Source: Syngnathus acus
Taxonomy: Eukaryota; Chordata; Actinopteri; Syngnathiformes; Syngnathidae
DNA length: 64,000 bases
Assembly (NCBI RefSeq): GCF_901709675.1
Contig: NC_051093.1
Span: 8,981,553-9,045,552, forward strand
Reading direction: 5' to 3'
The notes below the pieces were generated by a model, which made no database searches, was not told the DNA's origin, and saw only the letters and a program-made list of their open reading frames with translations. A program made the position numbers and the translations under genes. Below, piece by piece: positions 1 through 12,500 of the stretch; the stretch's first letter is position 1; every line of letters begins with the position of its first letter.

Positions 1-341
1 GTTTTGTGTGCACCCAGTGTTTACAAAATGACAATAAAGTTTGTCTAAGTCTATTTGTACACAGAGCTATTTGACAAATGTAATTAAGTGCGTTGGTAAT
101 GAAGTGAAAATGCATTTCATTGTCTTAATGAGCAACTGCTCTTTTTCTACTCTTTGAGCGCTCCACATCCGCACGGAGAAACCACTTGCTTGACTCATTC
201 GTTCTTATAGAACTAACTTTGGTCGTCATGGTAACAAAATCCACCTTGGCGCCATTCTCCCTGCAATATATGGGGTGGGAAAATAATCTGACATTTTTTT
301 TCAGAAATAGGGTCACACTCCAAAAATGAAATAAGACTTTT

Positions 342-372
<31 letters not shown>

Positions 373-502
373 TTAAAAAATAAATAAACTTCTTCTTTCA
401 GGTGTTGCTATCATGCTACAGCTGCTTTACATTTTGTTGCTGTTCAACATATTTTTTTATATTAGTTAGAAAAACAATTGTTTTTGTGTTTTGTGCACAC
501 AG

Positions 503-3500
503 AGGCGTCAGCAGCTCTTCAAGTTCGGGCCTTGAAAGATTACTGCAACAATTATGACTTAACCAGCCTCAACATCAAAGCAGGAGATGTCATTACGGTA
601 CAATGCACGCCTACGGTAGAAAAATCAAAAGCAGCACTACCCCATTGAACATCCCCCTAAAAATCTTGGAAACAATTTACACTGGCCTACAGTAGTAATG
701 AAACACCTACTTTGAGGTTTATAAAATATTTAATGCTGGCACTGGGCCTAGGACAAACACAAAGCGGCTGAGATCGGATCTGCTTTGAGTGTAGGTCTGG
801 TTTTCAGAGATTGATGTCATCTTTAGTTTGGAAGAGAAATTGAAATGGCATTTTTCAGCCTAACTGGCTGCAAGCTGGTGCAGTCTTTCAATAAAAAGAT
901 GATTTTTTTTTTTTTTTTTAATAATTACGAGACAGCCTTCAGAATTTATAAAAAGAAAATGATAGAAATGGATAAATAGATGATGTCATTATTTTGTTCA
1001 AGTTTTTGTTGCCAATTAAATCCTATGTTGGCTCTGCTAATTGGACAGAGTAGAGAAGCATTTTAATAATTTAATCGGATCAATTCAACGAACAATATCT
1101 GTTCTTTCTTTGCAGGGAGTGAATTCAACATTTCAAATCCCATTTAATGTGTCGAGACGCTTATGTCACTGAGAGACCAGTTTTGTTTGAGAACGATTTC
1201 CCTTTTTTGGGGTTAATTAATTCGCTAGAACGAGCCTATTCAGCATTTCTCATTGACTACGCATACTGAGAGAAACGTATTTACTGCCTACTCCAGCATC
1301 ATTCATGAATATTTATGATTGTTAGGGAAGCCAAGCATTGCCTGATTTTCCTCCCTCAGGGTCTAAGAACACAAATTGGCTTTTCTGCCGTCACAGACTC
1401 TTTAAAAACTCTCATTTCAACAATATTTGCTCTTCAAGATTTTCAATTAGGATACATATACATAAATAAATAAATAAATACATGAAATACACTATGTCCT
1501 CTCATCCTAGGTGTTGGAACAGCATCCTGATGGACGCTGGAAAGGCTGTATCCATGACAACCGAACAGGAAATGATAGGGTGGGCTACTTCCCCTCCACC
1601 ATGGTGGAGGTCATCAGCAAACGAACAGGTGTGTGTGCGTGCGTGCGTGCGTGTATGTATGTGTGATTGGTAACTTGAAATTATCGTGACCAAAACTAAC
1701 CAGCTGAATGAAATTGAAAAAAATAAATGGAAAGAAATATTTTTTTATTTTCATGCATAACTGTCAAGCAGAAGGAAGCGAATCTGCAAATCTGTTCACT
1801 CTATTCACGTCTCATGGCTTCCTAAAGAGCGAGAGAAAAAAAAACAGTATTGGATATTGTCAGATCGGAATCATAGCTCCTGCAAATGTAGATAAAAAAA
1901 TCCAGTACGTAACAAATACGTCGCTGTCACTGCAAATGTAAATGGACAGAATCATGTCAAATGTCGTCATGGAAATAATAATATACTATAAAGATATAAA
2001 CATGAGTAAATATGGTCTAAATAGTAAATATGCTTCATTGGAGTTGCGTTGCTCATTAATGAAACAAAATAAATGCTGATGGTGGACAGCGGACAACTAA
2101 ATGGTATGTAATATTTAATATCTTTGTGTATTATTACTTGTTTCCATGTTTTATTTGCTCGGTGTTGACCGTACGTGTTAGTTAAAAAGATCCTATATGA
2201 ACATTGGAGCACTTGCTGTGTAAATCCAGCCTTAATGTTCTGTAACACAATACAAAGAATCAGTTAAGTTCTCATGTCTAAATTTGAATTCCATAACAGG
2301 TAGGTTGACCAGGTGAGACATTTCGGCTCAGATCCATCCCATCATTTCACCGCACTAACAGAAGCCGGTGTCACTTTTTCAATGTGTATTGGTGTTTATC
2401 TGTCAATATGGTCGTGCTGTTTCTTTTGTGTTCACTTGTCGGTCTATGTATCTGTGACGGTGTTCTTCATCTCAGATGATTGTGTGGTCTCCTCTCATCA
2501 GCATCATTCACATCTTTGATACATTCTTACTTGGGTACTGATCGCTTCTCACTATAGAATGTAAGTGCAGTAACTTTATGCGAACAAAAAAGCTCATGTG
2601 TTTTTCATTTATTTTGGAATGAAGTGCCATCGATCACATCGGTGTCAAACTCAAGGCCCGAGGGCCAGATACGGCCCACCACATCATATTATGTGGCCCG
2701 CAAAGACAAATTTTGCATCGACTTTGTGTCATTACTCAAATTATAAATTGTCTTCTCTTTTTCAAAACAGAACTATTGCTAGCAATTTTTTATTACCATT
2801 CATCTTTTTAAACAATTTGAACAGTTTGGACTAGTCAGAAGTAGTAGAAAGATCAATTTTGATGACCATTTCATGCCCACTTCATGACACATTTGTTTGT
2901 TCCTTCTTCCCGTGGCTTCATAAAGTCCCTCCTCATTGTTTTAGTCTGAACGTTTTAGTCTTAAAGCATTCTTTGTTTATAATTTATTCCTTTTTTTCCT
3001 CCCTTTTCTTATGTTTCCTATGTCTCCTTTTTGTGGTTTGTTTCGTGGCGGTGGTTCACTGTTGGCTGGTTGTGTGTGTGTGTCGTCACGGTGCGTGTAT
3101 CTAGGTTTGGCCAGCACAGTCATTTGCACTCAACAGTTTCAAAAGATACCGCTGGTTGCCCCGGCGACGGTTGCCCCCGCCAACGTGGTAGTCAACGGCA
3201 ACGACACCACGTTCCATCAGATCCATATCCTGCCTCCACCGCCTCCTCCTCCACCACATTCCCATCAGCCACTGCTTCCACTTTTCACTTCCTTTGGCTA
3301 TAACAGGTCGCCCGTGACGACCCCACAGGGAGACACCCCCACTGCCCCAGGTACACGCCCCCTTTTCACTATTATTACTACTATTTTTATTATTATCAAA
3401 ACTTCAAGGGATGCTTTCTACTTTTCTACTTATTACTGGATCCAAAATCCAACTGGCTATGAATCATTCTCATTGGTGATTTAATCATTGCTAAGAAGGC

Positions 3501-6500
3501 ATCCTTTAAAGTTTTCTGTTATTGATCATTATTTAAGTAGATTTATATGTTATTCATACTGACTTGCTTTGGTTTTTGTTTTCATTTCCCATTATTGAAA
3601 CCTACATCATTACTTAACAAATTCCCTGGTCATTAGCTAGTCAATTAGAAAATTCTTATTATCATCATCATTATGATTGTTGTTATGATAGCAAACAAAC
3701 AATAAAAATATAGAAAGAAAATCATAAATTCAATCTTGAGGTTTTAGTTTGACTTTATTGAGGTTAAACTCAATAAATTGAGTCACAGCATATAATTTTT
3801 TGGTTTTTTTCTTTTTTTTTAAGTTTTCTTTTGGGTTTTTGTTTGAGTAGTTTCTGTTTTTCCAACCACTAGTCCAGCCCGAGCACACACAAACTTTACT
3901 TGTCACAACAATACAGAAGCAATGTGAATTACACAACTTGAAAAATTGAAGCCACCGAGTAGCAGGACCAAAAAGTTGAAGTCCGTGCCAAAGCATTCGG
4001 TCGTGACTGTACACACGCAAATATTTGCAAGGCAGACATTTGGGGAAAATGTCATGTATTATGCAACAGACTTAAGAATAAAGTTCACAAATGTCACCAA
4101 AAAAACTTATATGACTAAGGTGTTTGCTGGCCTGAAGGTTTTTTTTTTCTTTTTAGAAGATCATTTCGATTCCTCCAGGACTAATTAAATTATCTGAAAT
4201 CTTGTACTGCATGAATCAATTCATCATTGAAGTATTTTGATGGAGGGATGCAAAATGGCCACAAGAAGGAGCTGTGTGATTTGATGAAGAAGAAAAAAAA
4301 GAACTTGTGCAATGTTTGTTTCTCTGGCGCACTTGTTAGTCACACATTTAAACCATTTATAAACGATTCAGATGCTTATAATGGTTTATGACACTCTCCG
4401 AATGCACCTACAGGAGCCTCATTCTGAAAAAGTCGACATATATAATCACAAATGGATGGCTGTATTATATATGTACGTGTATGTACATGATGGCACCTGT
4501 ATATACACAGAAAATCATGTTATGAATGTTTTATGTACAATGCTTTTATACATGTTATCATATCTATATTCTGTATTTTTTCTGTGTTGGTGTGTGACTG
4601 CGTACTGGGAGTGCAAGTGTGTGTGAGAGAGTCTCGTTTGAAAAATATTAAGACGGAGACAGAGCACAGAAAGTTGGAGCTGACTCAACAGTTAGAAAAG
4701 ACCACCATAGGCCGTGGTTTGGATTTTTATAGGCAAATTAATGATAATATTCTTTTTTTTTTGCCTTCAGATATGGACTAACATAAAAAGTCAGCATGTA
4801 ATACTGTATACTGCTGGTTTTTTCTTTTTAATCATATGATCCTGACCTTCTCCTATATATATATCGACCAATTTTAAAGCTTCACTAAACCTTCAATAAG
4901 TCGTAACGTTTTCTTCAGGTTTCAATGGAGCACTTAACACAACTCAAAGGAACGTATTTGCTCCACGGGCAAAAACTCTCCACGTTATGGCTAATATGGT
5001 TCCATGTGGAGCTGTATAAAAAATAAATTGACAACAAGTCGTAAGGTTTTGAGCCCAATTTGAGCCCAGTTAGCAGCTAACGGTAGTGTCCTGTGTTGAA
5101 GGTTGTCGTGGCTCAGAGGCAAGTCCTCACAGCTCCCCCACCACGTCCTGTGGGCCCCACGGAGGCTCCAATGAAGAGATCTGGGTACTGCGCAAGCCTG
5201 TGGCAGGTAACTGAGCCGCACTGCGCTGAGCCCTCAAAAAAAACAGTCATCAAACAGTATCTGGTGCCCATTCAGACAACAATCCAAAAATATATATATC
5301 ATTTGCCTTTTGAAAGGTCATCAGATGCTCTTTGACCTGAGCAAAGTCATGTCCCGCTGTCCTTTCCATCTTAAGCTTAGCTAAACTCGTTGACCTTTAT
5401 GTTTGGGACTGTAGCCATATGCATTGGTCTGTGGCGTGTGTATGTATGGAGGTCAAGAGAGCCAGAAGACTCAAAAGACAAGTGAAAGTGCAGTGTAGTG
5501 TGTGCCTGTGTGTGTGTGTGTGTGTGTGTGTGGTGTGTACAACAAGTGTGTCTTTTTCACTCCCAATTCACTCAAGTGTTTGTCCAGTCCATTCCATCTC
5601 ATGCTGCCTAGTGCATTTCAAAGGAGAGTCACCGATTATCACGTTGGTCTGGGATATCAGCTAAACGTGCGGGCGGGCGGGCGGGCGGGCGTGCATCCAT
5701 ATTTGTGTGGCATGCATGCATTTGCGTGCAATACTATCGTTTTGGCTTTTTGCATGCATATGAATGCATCTTCGTCCCTGTGTGTACGTGTGTGTGTGTG
5801 TGTTTGTTGTGTGCGTGGGTGTATTGCAGGTGGAGACCGAAGCAGTTTCGGGAGTTCTGGAAGTGTCACCAGTGTGAGGTCATCAGGCAGTGGTCAGAGT
5901 GCTGGAAGCGCTGCACATATGCTCCATGCACAGGCTGAAGGAGTCAAGGTATTATGTTCAGTTTTTGATTGTGTGTCAGAAATGTGTTTGCCGGGCCTTT
6001 TCTCCTATGCAACCAAACTTTCCAAACACATCATCATTTCTGTAGCGAATCAATAATTATTAGCCTCATGCTAAAGTGCTTTAAAATAATGAAAGACCTT
6101 TTTATTTTAATATCCTTTCTACAGTTCTTAACTACTTTTATTTTGTGATTTTCTTTGCTACGCCGATATTTGAGCCTGCTGAAAGGCAAGATTGATAAAG
6201 AAGAGCGAGTCGAATATGAATGCTAATGATGCTTCAGCCTTTTACTATGACGTCTTCATTAAAAGCGGTCGATGCAAACGAGTTCATTCTCGGAGCAGAT
6301 GGGCACAAACGAGGCAATTACAAATGCAAATGTGGACTACAAATGAGACTAAACTGCGTCTAGCTCAACTCCCGATTGATCAAGTATTCCATTGTATACA
6401 TGCGATACGGAACAATATGTACAAAATAGTAGATCAAGTATGTTGCTGTCAATAGCTCATCCACACTGTGCTATGTCATGTTTCCAGCTTCTAGCCACGG

Positions 6501-9500
6501 TGTTGTCTCAATCTGCCAAAGCCAAGGAACATTTACTGGAGCAGTCCAAGTCTGTAGACCAGCCTGCAGGTAATACAATCAAGATAACGCTTTATCATAG
6601 CTGACTAGATGCATTACACTTGGTGTTTCATCCAATGACGTCGAGTCTTGTCAAATTTATTTCTACAGCCCTTAATCACAAAACATCTCAAAAGGCCTCA
6701 CAGAAAAGTTTCCGTCACCCAAACTCGTCAAATAAATGCAAAACCGACAATTTATTGGCATTGTGTCTTGTATACACGCAGAAAGACACAAACATATATA
6801 TAGCATCACCCTGGCAGACAGATGGCCAAGGCAGGGAATGTAGGAGGGAAGACTTGTCACTGGTTGCCTGTCAAACGCCGAATATGATTTGGAATCAGTG
6901 ATATGTCATTTAGAGCGACAAGTAAAGTCATCTGTTGCTTGATGCTCCTTTCTCATGGTAGGGAGATATTTTCAACCCAGCCAATGGTATCTCTCTCCCT
7001 CCCAGTAGGTTCTGCCAGTTCTTCTCGGACATCGAGCCTATCGGGCTGTCCTCTTCACGAAGCGCCGCCTTATGATGCCACAGCGGGCAGGAAGGGGGAG
7101 GCGCTAGGCGAAGGGAAGGTAGGTCCATCCCAAAGTCCATACAGATTGACTCCCCTTTCTCTCTCTCTCTCTCTCTTGCGCTCTCGCTCTCTCCCTCGCT
7201 CTCGCATACAAACACACAGCACAATTAGCAACATGAGGACAATGTAGCCCCTCAATCAATTTGACCGCAACTGACACACACATCAAGATGTCCCAGCGGT
7301 TTCTCTCGCAACTGGCCTCATCCGTGCTGCGAGTTTTCGGATGTGGCCATGACACGGTGAGTGGGATTGATGGAAATCTGTGACATGTGCATGTGAGCCA
7401 TTCTGTCCTGGCTCTTTATTATTATTTATTATTATTATATATATTTTTTTTTTTTGTTTTGTTTTTATCCACTCCTTTTAGTTAAAGCTTCTGTTTTTTC
7501 CTTTGCATCTCCGTACCAAGCTGTATTGATAGCGATCACTGAAAGGGGCACAAGTCTTACTGTAGTCGTGGTGCGTTTGTGTGTCCGTGTGTGCTGACGC
7601 GCAGCGTGGGCACATTAGCTCACGGCGAGAGGTGTGAAATGGGAGTTTACAAAAGCTGTCCTTAACTGAAGTGCCTGTGTGGGCTCACGTTGAAGGTCAC
7701 TTGTTGTTTTGTAATTATTTCAAGGTGGTATGCCAAACTGATCTTGTAGCAGAGATTTCTGGCTGTTGTCAATTGTTGGCTAATGTGTGGATGAGTGTGT
7801 GTTTTTCTATGTGTGTATGTGTCATGTTCTTCGGACCATCTGTTAGCGCAGTCCCTAATAATCTTGTAACCCGTAGTGTTTAATCATTTGGCAGACGTAA
7901 TAAAGATGTAGAAAATTGTTCGAGAAAAACAGCAGAAGATGGAAAAATGAGAAACGTCAGAAAAATAAAATGGAACAGAATTAAACTGTTAGGCACAATG
8001 GTAAAAAGAAATTTACTCAAACAAATTGAATAAAATAAATGTATTTCAAAAAATACAGTTTGACTTTTAATTTAGATTTAGCAAAATTGAGCCTTTATCT
8101 TGAATCCACCATTCCATCATCTTAAAAAAGCTTTATGAATACTAAATAATAAATTTGGCCCAAGGGCTGCAATAACTCTAAAAATATTTCATGCTTCATT
8201 TTTACTATAGTATATGAAAAAAAAAAAAATTACAACGGCTATGCACTGGGTTATTAAAATTCTACTAATAATCCAAGTAGTATTTGGGATATTAGCAACG
8301 GCCTGGTCTTTGTTGTCATTTGCGCCCCAACTCGGCCCTGCAGAGACAAAGCGGCTGACATGGAACTTGTGACAGTGCCCTCCTTCCTATCTTCTCTCCT
8401 GTAGAGCTCAGAGGCAGTTGTCCAATGGCTGAGCGACTTTCAGCTGCAGCTCTACGCTCCCAACTTCCTGGGTGCTGGGTATGACTTGCCCACAATTAGC
8501 CGAATGACCCCCGAGGTAAGGCAACTGGACCCCAATGGCAGTCCCAGCGTCCTTCCAAGGACCACAAATCTGCACAGATAGAATTTGTGCCGTCCTCATC
8601 GTTAGGATTGTGCATGCCAAAAACCCTCTCTTGTTTTGAATATGCACATTTCAATGACCCAAATGTGCCTCTTGCCAAGCCTGCCCTGGTGTGACCCTTG
8701 ACCCTGGTATTGACCTGCATCTCTCTCTGACCCTTGGTTGTCTTTCTATGTCACCCACATATGCACCAAACAGTTTGTTTCTTCCTATAATGCACAAATT
8801 TGTCTCCAGCATGCGAGAAAGCCACTGTATGTTTTAGTCACAAATGTCCTTTATTAGTAGTTGGAAACATTTCAGATGTTGAGATGGACAGAGGTGGAAT
8901 TTCAATTTTGTGCGCCGCCATATGTCAACACTTTGAAGCATTTGGACATGTAATGTGCCAAATAATCCCATTTTTATGAACCCAAGTCTCAGTTGGTTGG
9001 TTGATGGTTGGAAAGGTGGTCATACTGCATTTGGATGGAAATGCAACATAGCGTAGGATGTAGTCGACAGTGTGCTTGTGTGTGTGTTTTCAATATTGCG
9101 ATTATTTCTTGTGCCCAGTACAGTGATCTATCTAAAACTTCCAAATAATTAGTCAATATATCAGTTTTAGCCTAATTGTTTTTAAATATGAGAAAAATAA
9201 ATATTTCAGCAGATTTTTTTTTCTACTCCATGCACTCTCACTCACCCTCTTTCTTGCTCTCTTGCTTTTGCAGCAATTTTTTGGCTGTACACGTGCGCGT
9301 GTTTTTATGAATGAAAACCCTTGCGTGTCACTGGAGTGAGTATATTACTTGAGTGTATTTTGTGTTTTTAGGATCTGACAGCTATTGGAATAACTAAACC
9401 AGGTCACAGAAAGAAGATGACAACAGAGATTAATAAAATGAGTGTCACCGAGTGGCTGCCTGATCAGAAACCTGTGAGTGCACTCACACTATATTGAAAA

Positions 9501-12500
9501 ATAACATGAATTGAATAGTTTCTGATCATGTGAATTGAATATTGAAAAAATGTTTCTGCTAATGTATGGCATCTAGAAAATCTGTGTGTGTCATTGAATT
9601 CATTTTCCTACAGGCCAGTCTTGGAGAGTGGTTGTGCGCCATCGGTCTAAGTCAGTACCACCAAGTATTAGTTCAGAATGGTTACGAGAACATCGACTTC
9701 ATCACAGACATCACTTGGGAGGACCTGCAAGAAATTGGCATTACCAAACTGGGTGAGATATACTGTCATGGTGTTTGAGTTTCAAGGGTTGTTATTTGCC
9801 ATTATTTACTCACATAATTCTGGCCAGAACATTGAAACAAACACAGTACGCTCATTTGAAATCACGTTTTATCATTTTTTATATATTTGAATAATATGTC
9901 AATGATTCAGGCCGTCGAAAGAAGAGACACAGTACGCTTATTCAATACGCTTATTGGCGTGGTCATTTTAAATAAGATATGTCAATGGTTCAGGCCATCA
10001 GAAAAAGCTAATGTTGGCGGTGAAGCGACTAGCTGAAATGCAGCGCAACTCAGATGGGCGTGGCTCCCTCAGAAAGAAGCCGCCACCAATCACACAGCAG
10101 CAGGAAGCGATGTCATTGGAAAGCCCACCTCCAGAAGGTGAGTTAAAAGGTGTTACATTGAACAAATTAGCCTGTCAACTTAGTCTCAGCATTTTGTATC
10201 TTGACCTAACCCACAGGTGTCAAACTCAAGGCCCGGGGGCCCAGATACGGCCCGCCACATCATTTTATGTGGCCCGCGAAGACAAATTGTGCATCAAATT
10301 CGTGTGTTATCACTAGAATTGCAAATTATCTTCACTTTTAGTATCCTTTTTTTGAAATATTTGACCAGTTTTTACTCGTCTGATTTGAAAAGGAGTTATT
10401 TGTCAGTTTGTTTTGTAGCTTTTACTGGATATAATATGAGGTGCTCATACATTGATTCGGGTAGACAGTCATGATGGCCCTCCGAAAGAAGCAATGCGGC
10501 CCGCCAAAAAAATGAGTTTGACACCCCTGACCTAACCAATCGACTCGTAAGTTGTTATTTTCCAAAAATGCCGCTGTACCTTTTGTCTGTCTAGATGTGA
10601 TGTCTCCAAAAATGAGCACCTTCCAGGACAGCGAGTTGAGTAGCGAGTTGCAGAATGCCATGAGTCATTCAGCTCAGGAGGTCAAACCACAGCCAGCACG
10701 TAGTCTCAACAAGGATCCTGATGAGTTGAACTCTGGAGGAGGACCGCCTAAGAAGGAGGCGAGGACAATGAGGCAGCAGAGCAGCCAAGGAAGTAACTCC
10801 TCCCACAGGAGCAGCGTGTCTTCGCAAGGCAAACACCGTCACTCCCACTCCCATTCCCAGCCTGCACCTCCCTACACGCCCCCTCACACTCCAACCAAGA
10901 CCAGGACGTCCTCATCTTCTTCCACCTCCTCCGTCCAGAGCACGTCCTCCCCCCAGTCCAAACACAGGGTCTCCCCCCAGTTGATCCAAGGTGAAACGCC
11001 TCTCTCGCCACGCTCGCACCCTCCTCAGTCTCCAAACCATCGCGGCGCTCCGGTCCAGTCCCCTCAGCAGAATCAAATCTACCATCAGAACCACCCCCAT
11101 GAGATCGGGGATTGTACACAACAAGCACAGGTCCCGTTCCTCTGCCTCCCACCCGAGGCTGAGCTGGCAGACGGCGACGAAGCAGATCTCCAGAAGAAGC
11201 GAGCCAACAGCCTCAACCGGCGGCACGCTACGTCAGATGGCGAGTGTGATGAGAGGACGGCGGCTGGAAGAGGACGGGGTGGGGAAGGCCACGTCGCCAC
11301 AAGCCAAGGCTCAAACGTTAGAGCGGAAGGTGTTAAATATGCCACGGTCAGCCACGGCGTCAACCGCAGCCACTCGGTCCGCAACCAAGACAAAACTGTT
11401 ACTCGCAACCAGCCGCAGTCCATCACTCTGCGCCAGAAGAAGAAAGGTCCTCCCCCGCCGCCTCCTAAACGCTCCAGCTCGGCCATATCCAACTCCAATC
11501 TGACAGAAGGGAATGCGCCCTTGCAAGTGCTGACTACCACTGATGGGATGCTGGATGTGCCTTATCACCAACAACGGCGAGCCAGCGATTTGGGAGTATC
11601 TGTTGAAACAGGAGCTGTGGAGACAAACAGCATGGGAAGTGTGAGGAGCATCGCCGCCATGCTGGAAATGTCTTCTATAGGGGGTGGAGCCAAAGGGATG
11701 GCCCTGCAAAAGAACTTCCTGCAGGTATGGCATATCCTCCATGATATAAAGTCCATCTGACCAACCTTTTGTTTTCTTTTCAGGCCGGGAAAACACGCGA
11801 AACGATCGGTCTGGACGGCGAAGTGGTGAACCGACGACGGACCATTAGCGGGCCCGTCTCTGAGTTGGTGGCAGCGGCGAGGCGTGACCAGCCGACACTG
11901 TCTGTCATCTCCCAGCCTGAATCCTCCCCGCCTCCCGTAACTTCACCTTCTCCCAGTCCAAGCCCCGGAGGAAGTGGGAGTTCTTCCGAAAACCTGCCAT
12001 TTGCCGAGGAGGGAAGCCTGACCATCCGCCGACAAGGTCGAGGAGAAGGACAGGTAGCTATCTATATAGATTCATATTTTTGTGTTTGTATCTGTCTGTC
12101 TCTCTCTCTCTGTCTCTGTCTCTCTCTCTTTCTCTCTCTGTCTCTCTCCATCCCTCCATCTCTCTCGCTCTCTGTCTAGTGTATAGTATATATATGGTAC
12201 ATACTCATTCAAATTACAAATGCCACTTCTAATGTAAGCTAAGATTTCCAGCCAATGACAAGAAAGGTTCCAAGATAAAACAGTGAATATTCAGAGGCTC
12301 ACTTTCACTCTGATGTTTGACGTTTTTTCATGTCGTAATGTTTCAAATCCGTAGACTCAATGTTGTAATGTTGAAATGCAACTGTGTTGTAATCCACCAA
12401 ATGTTTCGATATCAATTTCATTGTTTTGACTGTGCAAAAAAATGACCTCTTGCCACGAATGTATGAATTTTCCGTTAGTGTGTATTTTGTGTCTGCCTGC

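Noticed and set aside
341-374. (ATTT)n tract as an AU-rich regulatory element
   Set aside because: It is a plain tetranucleotide microsatellite in a caskin1 intron.
5502-6056. 184-aa plus-strand ORF in caskin1
   Set aside because: It runs through GT repeats and overlaps the true exon 5830-5948 in a different frame.
10991-11540. Long ORFs in other frames and on minus inside the big caskin1 exon
   Set aside because: They are low-complexity shadows of the Pro/Ser-rich coding sequence; only one frame matches CASKIN1.
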